From NCBI GenBank assembly GCA_003279455.1, contig QCHU01000014.1:1-34112 (forward strand): 34,112 nucleotides of DNA, given 5' to 3'. The translations under genes were made by a program, and so were the position numbers. Shown piece by piece: positions 1-8,360 of the stretch (position 1 is the first letter of the stretch; every line of letters starts with the position of its first letter). This stretch comes from Prochlorococcus sp. AG-402-G19. GTDB lineage: Bacteria > Cyanobacteriota > Cyanobacteriia > PCC-6307 > Cyanobiaceae. The notes beneath the pieces were generated by a model. That model saw only the letters and a program-made list of their open reading frames with translations. It had not been told where the DNA came from and searched no databases.

Positions 1-29
1 ATTTCTTTTTCCCGAAGTAAGCATCATTT

Positions 30-1520
30 ATGACCACTGCTTTGCAATCGCCTCCAAGGCGAAATACTTCTCGTCTTCAAGACGCAAGTCTTCTGAACGG
101 GCCAATGCTTCTTCTAAGAAGTATTAAAGGTTTTAGAAGAAGTCAATCTTGGGCATGGCTAGCATCTATCCCATTGGCACTTTTAGGATTAGGTGTTTTC
201 ACTTTCTCTGCAAGAGCTGAAGTTGCACTTTCAGATTTAACTGGACCTCAAGCTGCTGCATTCTTGGCAGATAACCTTTGGTTATTTATTGCCACAATCC
301 TCGTTATTTTCATGAACGCAGGATTTGCAATGGTTGAAGCTGGTATGTGTCGCCAAAAAAATGCAGTAAACATACTAGCTAAAAACTTATTTGTTTTCGC
401 TCTTGCTGTTACTGCTTATTGGGTAATTGGGTATTCCCTAATGTATGGCGGTTCAGTAATTGACGGATGGCTTTATTTCCAAGGCTTATTCGTTGATCCT
501 GATCCGTCAGGTGCATTAGAGTGTGCAGCTGCTGGTGATACAGGTTGTCTTGTCCCTGCAGTTGATTTCCTTTTCCAGTCTGCTTTTGCTGGTACTGCTG
601 CAACCATCGTTTCTGGATTGGTTGCTGAGAGAGTCAAATTCGGAGAATTTGTTGTTTTCTCAATCGTCCTAACTGCTTTCATTTACCCAATTGCAGGAAG
701 TTGGCAGTGGAATGGTGGCTGGCTTGCTGAACTTGGCTTTATTGATTTCGCTGGTTCATCTATTGTCCACTCAGTTGGTGGATGGGCAGGTCTTGTTGGT
801 GCAATGCTTCTTGGACCTCGTATTGGCAAGTTTGTAGATGGCAAAGCTCAAGCTATGCCCGGTCACAATATGGCTATTGCGACTTTAGGAGCTCTGATAC
901 TTTGGATTGGTTGGTATGGATTCAACCCTGGCTCTGAGTTGGCAATGGATCAATACGTTGCTTACGTTGCTGTAACAACAACTTTGGCAGCAGCTGGTGG
1001 TGCAATCGCGGCTACAGTTTTATCCACAATTACCTCTGGAAAACCTGATCTAACTATGATCATTAATGGTATCCTTGCTGGTTTGGTAAGTATCACTGCT
1101 GGTTGCGGAAATATGACTTTCGCTGGATCTTGGCTTGCTGGGGCAGTAGGGGGATTCATTGTTGTAGTTGCAGTAGCTGCTTTGGATTCAGCAGGTATCG
1201 ATGATCCAGTTGGTGCTTTCTCAGTTCACGGTGTTTGTGGAGTTTGGGGAACTATTGTTATCGGTCTTTGGGGCGTTGACGGCATGGATCCAGGTGCTGC
1301 AGGAATTGGTCTTCTTAATGGAGGAGGAATTAGCCAATTCTTAATTCAAGCTCTAGGTGCAGCCGCTTATGGTATCTGGACTGTTGTTACATGCTGGATT
1401 GCTTGGCAAATTATTGGTGGCTTCTTCGGAGGTATCAGAGTTAGCGAAGCAGAAGAGACACAGGGTCTTGATATTGGCGAGCATGGAATGGAGGCTTATC
1501 CTGACTTTGCTTCTAGCTAG
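30..1520 (+). CDS. amt: Ammonium transporter (Amt family)
   Basis: The 496-residue protein is an Amt/Mep/Rh-type ammonium channel of the inner membrane. An N-terminal extension of about 63 residues holds a basic stretch and a hydrophobic segment ending SARAE, which looks like a signal peptide cleaved after Ala63, as in other Amt proteins. About eleven hydrophobic segments follow. The twin pore histidines are His247 (IVHSVGGWAGL) and His400 (AFSVHGVCGVWGT), matching AmtB His168 and His318. An extracytoplasmic loop carries Cys165 and Cys173, which could form a disulfide. The start is an ATG; only 29 bases of upstream sequence are in the window, so any NtcA-controlled promoter lies outside it. 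The gene stands alone and ends before a clear terminator. Identification is secure. Confidence 0.97.
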   Translation: MTTALQSPPRRNTSRLQDASLLNGPMLLLRSIKGFRRSQSWAWLASIPLALLGLGVFTFSARAEVALSDLTGPQAAAFLADNLWLFIATILVIFMNAGFAMVEAGMCRQKNAVNILAKNLFVFALAVTAYWVIGYSLMYGGSVIDGWLYFQGLFVDPDPSGALECAAAGDTGCLVPAVDFLFQSAFAGTAATIVSGLVAERVKFGEFVVFSIVLTAFIYPIAGSWQWNGGWLAELGFIDFAGSSIVHSVGGWAGLVGAMLLGPRIGKFVDGKAQAMPGHNMAIATLGALILWIGWYGFNPGSELAMDQYVAYVAVTTTLAAAGGAIAATVLSTITSGKPDLTMIINGILAGLVSITAGCGNMTFAGSWLAGAVGGFIVVVAVAALDSAGIDDPVGAFSVHGVCGVWGTIVIGLWGVDGMDPGAAGIGLLNGGGISQFLIQALGAAAYGIWTVVTCWIAWQIIGGFFGGIRVSEAEETQGLDIGEHGMEAYPDFASS

Positions 1521-1551
1521 TTTTCTTGTTTAATTGTCTTACATTAAATCT

Positions 1552-1582
1552 AAAAAAGCCCGGATATATTCCGGGCTTTTTT
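1552..1582 (+). terminator. Intrinsic terminator after amt
   Basis: A perfect 13-base inverted repeat (1552-1564 with 1570-1582) surrounds a 5-base loop TATAT. The core is GCCCGGA/TCCGGGC flanked by six A and six T residues, so transcription rightward ends in a U tract. The A/T flanks make it potentially bidirectional. It lies 31 bases after the amt stop codon. Confidence 0.92.
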
Positions 1583-1639
1583 ATTGTGGTTTAATAGTGA
1601 TGAGATTCCTATCAATTTGTTTTTTACTATTTAATTGAA

Positions 1640-2845
1640 ATGGATACTCAAGCCTTTAAGCAAACGCTTCATAAATCAGATCGATATAACCGACGAGGAT
1701 TTGGCTCGGCAAATAAGCGAGCTCAAGCACTTGCTGAAGCCTATCAAAGTGGTTTGATTGGATCTATCAGAGAAAATGGAAATCTTCTAGAGCATGGAAG
1801 ATTAAAAGTTAAGCTTGCAGAAGCTTTTGGATTTTGTTGGGGAGTAGAAAGATCAGTTGCCATGGCCTACGAGACAAGGAAACATTATCCCAATGAACGA
1901 ATATGGATAACTAATGAAATCATTCATAACCCTTCTGTGAATGATCATTTAAGGAAAATGAATGTTCTTTTCATAGCTGAAGAGAAAGGGGTTAAAGATT
2001 TTTCCGGAGTCAAAGATGGAGATGTTGTGATTCTTCCTGCATTTGGGGCAACGGTGCAAGATATGCAACTCTTACATGATCGAGGTTGTCATATCATTGA
2101 TACGACTTGCCCATGGGTCTCAAAAGTTTGGCACACTGTTGAAAAGCATAAAAAACATACTTTTACATCAATTATTCATGGCAAATATAAACATGAAGAA
2201 ACTTTAGCTACTAGCTCTTTTGCAGGGACTTATCTTGTGTTGTTCGACCTTGAAGAGGCAAAATATGTTGCTGATTATATTTTAGGGAAGGGTAATCGAG
2301 AAGATTTCTTAAACCGATTTTCAAAAGCTTCTTCAGCAGGCTTTGATCCGGATAAGGATTTGCAAAAAGTTGGAGTTGCTAATCAGACCACAATGTTAAA
2401 AAGCGAAACTGAGGAAATAGGAAGATTGTTTGAGAAAACAATGTTGAAAAGATTTGGCCCTGCTCAATTGAATGAACATTTTCTAGCTATTAACACTATC
2501 TGTGATGCTACTGAAGAAAGACAAGGAGCAATGTTTTCTCTTGTTGATGAACCTCTAGATCTCATGGTCGTAATTGGAGGATTTAATTCTTCTAATACAA
2601 CTCATCTTCAAGAAATCGCAATAAGTCGGGGGATTCGTTCTTTTCATATTGATACTCCAGAGCGAATTGGTGAAGAGACTAATACCATTACTCATATGCC
2701 ACTAGAAGGAGGAGAATTGCTAACTGAGGCAACTTTTCTTCAAAAGGGAAATATTAGTGTAGGCATTACCTCGGGGGCTTCAACTCCTGACAGAGTGGTT
2801 GAAGATGTTATTCACAAGCTAATGAAATTAAGCGAAAATTTTTGA
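1640..2845 (+). CDS. ispH: 4-hydroxy-3-methylbut-2-enyl diphosphate reductase
   Basis: IspH (LytB) reduces HMBPP to isopentenyl and dimethylallyl diphosphate, the last step of the MEP isoprenoid pathway that feeds carotenoids, phytol and quinones. The 401-residue sequence shows the three cysteines expected to hold the [4Fe-4S] cluster: Cys66 ([11 protein letters not shown]), Cys157 ([11 protein letters not shown]) and Cys288 ([11 protein letters not shown]). Also visible are the ANQTTML segment near 247-253 and the SGASTPD substrate-binding segment near the C-terminus. Length and the roughly 55-residue N-terminal extension fit the cyanobacterial/plastid type, which is longer than the E. coli enzyme. 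The gene is monocistronic or co-transcribed with the DoxX gene 62 bases downstream. Confidence 0.97.
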   Translation: MDTQAFKQTLHKSDRYNRRGFGSANKRAQALAEAYQSGLIGSIRENGNLLEHGRLKVKLAEAFGFCWGVERSVAMAYETRKHYPNERIWITNEIIHNPSVNDHLRKMNVLFIAEEKGVKDFSGVKDGDVVILPAFGATVQDMQLLHDRGCHIIDTTCPWVSKVWHTVEKHKKHTFTSIIHGKYKHEETLATSSFAGTYLVLFDLEEAKYVADYILGKGNREDFLNRFSKASSAGFDPDKDLQKVGVANQTTMLKSETEEIGRLFEKTMLKRFGPAQLNEHFLAINTICDATEERQGAMFSLVDEPLDLMVVIGGFNSSNTTHLQEIAISRGIRSFHIDTPERIGEETNTITHMPLEGGELLTEATFLQKGNISVGITSGASTPDRVVEDVIHKLMKLSENF

Positions 2846-2907
2846 TAAGAAAAAAACACAATTTTGTCCCAATCTCTCGTAGGATAGTTAATAGTTTTTA
2901 GTGGAAG

Positions 2908-3441
2908 ATGACTCAAGCGAACAAATCTAATCTTAAAGATCCTGATGCACAAAAGGTTGAAGTCGTTGTTCAGAGCCCTGAAGGGGAAGTAAATATTTTT
3001 GGAGAACTATCAATATTAGTTCTTAGAGTTAGTTTTAGTTTGATGATGGTTCATCATGGTTTGGAAAAATTAAATGATCCAGGTGGATTTGCTGAATTTG
3101 TTGTAGGCAAATATTTCAGTTTTCTTCCTGGCGATCCTGTGATTTGGACTTATATGGCTGCAGTAACTCAAATAGTTTGTCCAATAGGCTTGGCAAGTGG
3201 AGTATTGGCAAGATTATCCTCCTTGGGTCTACTATCTACAATGATATTCGCTTTGTATTTCCACTTTATAGATACTGGTTTAGAGGGATTTCCTTTTGCG
3301 GTGGTAGAGAATCACAATTACATATTCGAATTGTCAGCTATTTACGCAGCAATATCATTTTATTTCTTATGCGCTGGTCCAGGAAGACTATCACTTTTTA
3401 GGAAATCAAATAAAATAACTTATTATCCAAAAGGTACATAA
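2908..3441 (+). CDS. DoxX family membrane protein
   Basis: This 177-residue protein has a polar N-terminus of about 33 residues followed by four hydrophobic segments (roughly 34-50, 78-100, 103-122, 137-156). The segment LRVSFSLMMVHHGLEKLNDPGGF is the typical first-helix region of DoxX/YphA-like proteins, with a His-His-Gly turn, and VTQIVCPIGLASGVLARL matches their second helix. DoxX proteins are small four-helix integral membrane proteins; some act with oxidoreductases in respiratory or redox-stress complexes, but the role here is not known. ATG start, with no clear Shine-Dalgarno. It lies 62 bases after ispH on the same strand and converges on purH. Confidence 0.8.
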   Translation: MTQANKSNLKDPDAQKVEVVVQSPEGEVNIFGELSILVLRVSFSLMMVHHGLEKLNDPGGFAEFVVGKYFSFLPGDPVIWTYMAAVTQIVCPIGLASGVLARLSSLGLLSTMIFALYFHFIDTGLEGFPFAVVENHNYIFELSAIYAAISFYFLCAGPGRLSLFRKSNKITYYPKGT

Positions 3442-3502
3442 TTTAGTTAAAATTTAAATCTAACTATAAAGATATAAATTAAAGAGTTCACTTTATATAA
3501 TA

Positions 3503-5059
3503 TCAATGTAAAAAATGTCTTTTGCCGGTTATTACCATTTTTATACCTAATTCATTGCAAGCTTTAATTGAATCTTCGTCTCTAATGCTTCCCCCTGGCT
3601 GAATAATTGAACTAATACCGTAATCAGCTGCCATTTTTACAGTATCGTCGAAGGGGAAAAAGCCATCACTAGCTAAGGCAGCACCTTTTGATTTGCTTCC
3701 GGCAGCTTCTAAAGCAAGTTTGGCAGAACCTATTCTATTCATTTGGCCTGCTCCAATACCTAAGCTTTGTTTGTTATGTGCAATAGCTATAGCATTAGAT
3801 CGTACATGTTTTACGATTTTCCATGCGAAGGATAGGTCATTTATTTCTTCTTTGTTTGGTATGAGCTTTGTAACATTTTTCCATTCTTTTTGATCTGTAT
3901 TTGGTTCATCTAAATCTTGAATTAATAAACCACCAAGTATGCTTCTAATATGATGTTTAGATGCTTTTTGAATAGATTCAGCTTTTAACTCTAAGAGCCT
4001 TAGATTTTTCTTTTTTGATAGTATTTCTTTTGCGTTATCATCAAAATATGGAGCCACAACACATTCAATAAATATATTTTCGAGCTCTTTGGCCGCAGCT
4101 TTATCTATAGGACAATTGATAGCAATAATTCCACCAAAGGCACTAACCCTATCGCCATCTAATGCTCTTTTGAGAGCTAAATATGGAGTATCTCCAACAG
4201 CAACTCCACAAGGATTTGTGTGTTTTATCACCACTGCTGCCTTTTGATATGAATCACTCTTAATAGTGTTTTCATATCCAAATTCACGAAGAGTAGATAA
4301 TGCAGCCTCTAGGTCTAGAAGATTATTTGTACTTAATTCTTTGCCTTGTAATTGATTGGCGCCACTCCATCCTTTCTCAGGCTCTCCATACCATGAGGCT
4401 TCTTGATGTGGATTTTCTCCATACCTAAGTTCTTGTTTTAAAGGTAAGCCTTGTAACCAAGAAGTTTTTTCGTAAGAGATATTTTTAGCAATCCATTTAC
4501 TTATTGTTAGGTCATAAATTGCTGTATGCTCAAAAGCTTGTTGTGAATATTTTTTTCGTAATTCATTAGTTATAGCTTTTGATTTATATGCATCTATTAA
4601 TCCCTGGTATTGATTTGGATTCGTTACTACAAGAACATCTTGGTGATTTTTTGCTGCTGCTCTTATAAGTGTTGGACCACCAATATCAATATTCTCAATA
4701 GCTTCATCCCAAAAAACATTTTCTTTTGAAATAGTTTTCTCAAAAGGGTACAAGTTAACAACTACCAAATCTATTGGATTTATGTTTTGTCTATGTAAAT
4801 CATCCAAATGAGATTGTTTATCTCTTCTAGCCAATATTCCTCCATGAATCTTTGGGTTTAGTGTTTTCACTCTTCCTCCCAGAATTTCTGGAAACCCTGT
4901 GTAATCTGCCACCCGTGTTACAGGAAGATTCTCACTCTCAAGTAACTTTGCAGTCCCGCCACTTGAAATAATTTTGAATCCCAATTCATTAACTAATGCT
5001 TTAGCTAGAGGAATTAAATCAGTTTTGTCTGAGACACTTAGCAGAGCTATGGATGACAT
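3503..5059 (-). CDS. purH: Bifunctional AICAR formyltransferase / IMP cyclohydrolase
   Basis: PurH performs the last two steps of de novo IMP synthesis. The N-terminal MGS-like domain (about 1-200) starts [14 protein letters not shown] and contains [14 protein letters not shown] (about 61-74). The C-terminal AICAR transformylase domain contains RYGENPHQ (212-219) and KHTNPCG (279-285, with the catalytic Lys-His pair), and ends in the family-typical DGFFPFDD and [10 protein letters not shown] motifs. Total length of 518 residues is normal. I chose the ATG at 5059-5057; an in-frame TTG two codons upstream (5065) would add only Met-Glu and is less likely. It converges with the DoxX gene and is divergent from the esterase, 64 bases apart. 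Confidence 0.97.
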   Translation of the reverse strand: MSSIALLSVSDKTDLIPLAKALVNELGFKIISSGGTAKLLESENLPVTRVADYTGFPEILGGRVKTLNPKIHGGILARRDKQSHLDDLHRQNINPIDLVVVNLYPFEKTISKENVFWDEAIENIDIGGPTLIRAAAKNHQDVLVVTNPNQYQGLIDAYKSKAITNELRKKYSQQAFEHTAIYDLTISKWIAKNISYEKTSWLQGLPLKQELRYGENPHQEASWYGEPEKGWSGANQLQGKELSTNNLLDLEAALSTLREFGYENTIKSDSYQKAAVVIKHTNPCGVAVGDTPYLALKRALDGDRVSAFGGIIAINCPIDKAAAKELENIFIECVVAPYFDDNAKEILSKKKNLRLLELKAESIQKASKHHIRSILGGLLIQDLDEPNTDQKEWKNVTKLIPNKEEINDLSFAWKIVKHVRSNAIAIAHNKQSLGIGAGQMNRIGSAKLALEAAGSKSKGAALASDGFFPFDDTVKMAADYGISSIIQPGGSIRDEDSIKACNELGIKMVITGKRHFLH

Positions 5060-5123
5060 CTCCAATGTTTGAAATCGATTCTCTTCGACAACCTACGCAT
5101 CAAAGAAGGATATTGCATTCAAG

Positions 5124-5729
5124 ATGACTGAACTTCTATGCTTAAATTCTGAATCCGCAACAAATAGACTCGTTTTACTGCATGGTTGGGGCGCAGATGC
5201 ACATGACTTGTTGTCAGTCGGGAAATTGTTAACCGAAGGGTTAAAAGATCGTTTTGAAATAGTTTCTTTCTCTGCTCCTCAGCCTCACCCAAGTGGATCA
5301 GGTAGGCAATGGTATCCCTTATACCCTCATAAATGGGAAGAGGTTCCAAATGCAGTATTGGATCTTGAAAAGAGACTAAATAATCTTTGCTTTAAAAACA
5401 TACCTTTAAACAAAACATTGTTATTGGGGTTTTCTCAAGGGGGAGCAATGGCTTTAGAGGTTGCTACAAGAATTAAATTTCAGGCTGTTTTTGCATTTAG
5501 CTCATATCCACATCCAGATTGGAAACCTTTAAAAGATCTGCCACCTATTTTTCTTTACCATGGAAATATTGATCAAGTAGTGCCTAAATCAGCTTCTCAA
5601 AAAAGCTTTGATATTTTGTTGAAAAATGGAGCTAAATCAGAGTTATATTTTTTTGATGGAGGTCACGAAATAAGCAATGATCAAATTGATAATTGCCGGA
5701 GAACAATTCAAGAACAATTTCTAAGCTAA
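5124..5729 (+). CDS. Alpha/beta-hydrolase, carboxylesterase/phospholipase type (YpfH-like)
   Basis: The 201-residue protein is a compact alpha/beta-hydrolase of the Abhydrolase_2 (phospholipase/carboxylesterase) family. It has the oxyanion-hole loop LLHGWGADAHD (18-28), the nucleophile elbow GFSQGG with Ser104, the acid Asp150 (HGNIDQVVP) and the base His181 (DGGHEIS), so the full catalytic triad is present. No signal peptide is visible, so it is probably cytoplasmic. Substrate cannot be told from sequence; family members cleave short acyl esters and lysophospholipids. ATG start, divergent from purH. Its TAA stop overlaps the stop of the oppositely oriented DUF3155 gene by four bases. Confidence 0.88.
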   Translation: MTELLCLNSESATNRLVLLHGWGADAHDLLSVGKLLTEGLKDRFEIVSFSAPQPHPSGSGRQWYPLYPHKWEEVPNAVLDLEKRLNNLCFKNIPLNKTLLLGFSQGGAMALEVATRIKFQAVFAFSSYPHPDWKPLKDLPPIFLYHGNIDQVVPKSASQKSFDILLKNGAKSELYFFDGGHEISNDQIDNCRRTIQEQFLS

Positions 5730-6094
5730 ACAAAAGCGTATTCGTACTCTTCAATCTCTTCCCAGTCATCTGCTGTAAGTTCTAACCCAGCAAAAATTTT
5801 GTCCTCACCAAGAAATTCAACAATAACCCTTAGCGAAGGGAAAAGAAAGTGATTCTCCTCAGCATATTGTGCGCTAAACAAACCTTTCTCTCCCCAGAAA
5901 AAACGATCAGTTGTGTGTTCATTGCGACGCACATTTAATATGGCTGGTGCGAATAAGCCTTCTTCGGCTATGAAGCGTCTCGCTGCGGTTACAGGCTTAT
6001 GTTGACCAGTTCCTAAATGATAAATAGGAACATGGGACATTACACGCTGGCCTGCGAGTCTGCGTCTGCTAATTCTTTTACGCTTCTTTGACAT
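5726..6094 (-). CDS. DUF3155 family cyanobacterial protein
   Basis: A 122-residue soluble protein with a very basic N-terminus (SKKRKRISRRRLAGQRV) and an acidic C-terminus (ADDWEEIEEYEYAF). The segments VPIYHLGTGQHKPVTAARRF and FFWGEKGLFSAQYAEENHFLFPSL match my memory of DUF3155, a family that as far as I know is confined to cyanobacteria and has no assigned function. The strong basic-to-acidic split suggests nucleic acid or protein binding, but that is only inference. ATG start. The gene is preceded by a 308-base gene-free stretch and its stop overlaps that of the convergent esterase gene by four bases. Confidence 0.75.
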   Translation of the reverse strand: MSKKRKRISRRRLAGQRVMSHVPIYHLGTGQHKPVTAARRFIAEEGLFAPAILNVRRNEHTTDRFFWGEKGLFSAQYAEENHFLFPSLRVIVEFLGEDKIFAGLELTADDWEEIEEYEYAFV

Positions 6095-6402
6095 GAAAAA
6101 ACAAGCTTTGTTTGTGGGTGAGAGGGTTAGAGACTTTTTTTATTCGCTCTAGCTGAAGCAAGAGTAATTTGAAAAAAAGTTGAAACTGACATAGAAAGTT
6201 TTTCTCAAATTCTCAAAAGTTGACTACAGAGGTTACCCATCAATCTCTGCAATAGCCTCAAAGTCACTCAAAGTGCTCACTTTTGAATTAGATTTGAGAT
6301 AGCCTCCTTTCAATTAATCTAAATTCTTTATTAACATCTTAATACTTTTTTCAAATTTTTCAAGTTTTTGAGTGCTTCGTTTCCTTTGTCTAAGATTGCA
6401 TA
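6095..6402. other. 308-base gene-free divergent intergenic region
   Basis: This is the longest non-coding stretch in the window. It separates the DUF3155 gene (leftward) from the histidine kinase gene (rightward), so it must hold at least two promoters or leaders. I looked for ORFs with plausible starts, tRNA-like folds, strong hairpins followed by T runs, and palindromic operator sites, and saw none that I would defend. A TTGACT hexamer lies near 6221 but has no good -10 partner 16-18 bases downstream. Confidence 0.5.
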
Positions 6403-7524
6403 ATGAGTTCAATGCAGTATTCAGAAAGGTTTTTAAATTTTGTTCAACAGCAGTTGATGAGCTACCAAGCTGATTCAGAGCTTGAACATGTCGTCGTTTA
6501 TGTAGCAAGATCTGGAGACAGTGGATCCCCAACATTGGAGGTTGTTGGTCAGTGGCCGAAGTCAGAAAAAGTTTTACAGCCAGTAGAAACTGACACTGCC
6601 CTTCGCACGCCTTCATCTAACAGGAGATGGTACCCGTTACAGGAAGGTTCGATATTGTTAGGCGTTATTCGTGCTGAAAGAATTGATTCTTTTGAAGAAT
6701 GGCCCGAGTCTTTAGATCAACGTTTGCAATCTATGTCAATTTTATTGGCTAACTCTCTTGCATCTGAGCTTGAGAGAAAAAGGTTATTAGATCAATTAGA
6801 TGATCAAAAGGAACAGATATCTTTAATGGTTCATCAACTCAGGAATCCATTAGCTGCCCTAGGAACTTATGCAAAACTGCTTTTGAGAAAAATAGGCCCT
6901 GATAGTGAGCATGAGAATCTTGTCAAAGGTCTTATGACAGAGCAAGCGCAAGTTGATAAATATCTCTCTGCTCTTGATCAGCTAAGTCAAGTTAAATTAC
7001 CTCAATCTGATGATGGATCAAACAGATTACTTTTGCCTCCGCTCTTGCCAAATGAGACATCGATAAGTGTTAGAAGCTTGATAGAGCCATTGATAGAAAG
7101 AGCAAAGGCAAGAGCCAATCTGCAAGGAAGAGAATGGTTTAGTCCTTCAGAGTGGCCAGAGTGGATGGAATCAAGGTCAATTTCAGAAGGTGTTATTGCC
7201 GAAATAGTCGCGAATCTTCTGGAAAACGCATTTCGTTATAGTCCTCCCAAATCATCCATAGGTATTGAAGTTGCTGAAGGGGGGATATGCATTTGGGATG
7301 AAGGCATCCCTATAAATGAGGAAGAAAGAGAGAAGATTTTTGAGAAAGGGTTTAGGGGTGCAAGTGGTTCGAAAATGTCAGGAAGTGGAATAGGTCTTGC
7401 TCTTGCTAGAGATTTGGCTCTCCAATTAGGTGGAGATTTGAAATTATTTGTTAATCCGAAGAAATTCAAAAACTCTTTACCTGAATCAGGGAATGCTTTC
7501 GTTTTTAATTTGGAACCAAAATGA
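6403..7524 (+). CDS. Soluble sensor histidine kinase, Hik2/CSK-like
   Basis: The 373-residue protein has no membrane segment. Residues about 1-125 form a GAF-like sensor region, followed by a coiled segment and the dimerisation/phosphoacceptor domain with H-box MVHQLRNPLAALGTYAKLLL (phospho-His144). The ATPase domain has N-box NLLENAFRYSP (271-281), a G1-type box WDEGIPI (298-304), an F-box EKGFRG and G2 box GSGIGLALARDLA (327-339). The HQLRNPL phosphoacceptor and GAF layout resemble cyanobacterial Hik2 and the chloroplast sensor kinase CSK; this assignment is from memory of the family. The usual second glycine of G1 is a proline here, and the sensor region has no cysteine. No response regulator is adjacent. 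Its 3' end overlaps the convergent cobS by 20 bases. Confidence 0.85.
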   Translation: MSSMQYSERFLNFVQQQLMSYQADSELEHVVVYVARSGDSGSPTLEVVGQWPKSEKVLQPVETDTALRTPSSNRRWYPLQEGSILLGVIRAERIDSFEEWPESLDQRLQSMSILLANSLASELERKRLLDQLDDQKEQISLMVHQLRNPLAALGTYAKLLLRKIGPDSEHENLVKGLMTEQAQVDKYLSALDQLSQVKLPQSDDGSNRLLLPPLLPNETSISVRSLIEPLIERAKARANLQGREWFSPSEWPEWMESRSISEGVIAEIVANLLENAFRYSPPKSSIGIEVAEGGICIWDEGIPINEEEREKIFEKGFRGASGSKMSGSGIGLALARDLALQLGGDLKLFVNPKKFKNSLPESGNAFVFNLEPK

Positions 7525-8227
7525 TACTTAATAATAGTAAATTAGTTGTCTCTGTTATCACTAAACTTGCTCCAAAGCTGTCTCCACTATGACCTCCTAA
7601 ATATTTATTTATTAAGCTTGGTATTGATACTGAAGATATTAAACCCGAAAATATGCAATATATCAATATAAAAGTATTAGATGTATTTAAATTAGTTAAA
7701 GATAGAAAAAGCGTTATTCCCGTAAAAACTACAATTACTGATGGCGTTATTTCTTTGGATATGCCTTTCCAGTGTTCATGATGCATGGACTTGTATTCTT
7801 TATTGAAAATGTATTCATAGTTTTCAATTGCAAAAATTTGTGAGAGTCTTCCCCAAAAGGCAGCTAAAGGGAAGGCAAAGGGAGCATAAAAACCAAGTTT
7901 GATAATTGCTGCTATTTGAAGGATCAAAATTATAACTAAACTTTGTACACCTATTGCCCCTACTCTGCTATCTTTCATTGCCTTAATTCTCTTTGATGGT
8001 CCTGCACCAATCCCATCAGCTGTATCCATTAGACCGTCCATATGAAGGCCACCGGTGATGACTATGCTAATTGCAATAGATACCAAGGCGATAGAAGTAA
8101 TCGGCCAATTAAGGTGATTCAATAAAAGCCAAGAAAGTGATTGTAAAAAGCCAATGAAAACTCCTATCAAAGGGGCAAAACGAGTAATCCTTTTGAAGCT
8201 TGGCTTAATAATTGGGCATTGAGGCAA
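7505..8227 (-). CDS. cobS: Adenosylcobinamide-GDP ribazoletransferase (cobalamin synthase)
   Basis: CobS joins adenosylcobinamide-GDP to alpha-ribazole in the membrane at the end of B12 synthesis. The acidic metal-binding motif HMDGLMDTADG (62-72 from the TTG) and MKDSRVGAIG (84-93) are diagnostic, and about six hydrophobic segments follow. The coordinates use the first recognised start, a TTG at 8227. Homology clearly extends further upstream: the same frame continues open to a TAA at 8308-8306 and encodes WLSDLAGAWVFYTILP, the family's first helix. No ATG, GTG or TTG lies in that stretch. ATT (8287 or 8281) or CTG (8284) after a GAGG at 8296-8293 are the only candidate starts; CTG would give 259 residues. 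Confidence 0.93.
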   Translation of the reverse strand: MPQCPIIKPSFKRITRFAPLIGVFIGFLQSLSWLLLNHLNWPITSIALVSIAISIVITGGLHMDGLMDTADGIGAGPSKRIKAMKDSRVGAIGVQSLVIILILQIAAIIKLGFYAPFAFPLAAFWGRLSQIFAIENYEYIFNKEYKSMHHEHWKGISKEITPSVIVVFTGITLFLSLTNLNTSNTFILIYCIFSGLISSVSIPSLINKYLGGHSGDSFGASLVITETTNLLLLSIILVPN

Positions 8228-8360
8228 AATTGTGTAAAAAACCCATGCACCTGCAAGGTCACTTAGCCAGTTTTTAAAAATCAGAATTACAACCTCAACT
8301 GTTTCTTAGGTTCCAAATTAGTTATATAACTAATTTAAGTAATTGATTATTTAGGAATAA

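Noticed and set aside
3444-3466. TAGTTA / TAACTA inverted repeat between the DoxX and purH genes
   Set aside because: Six A/T-rich pairs and no T tract directly after; expected by chance in such AT-rich sequence.
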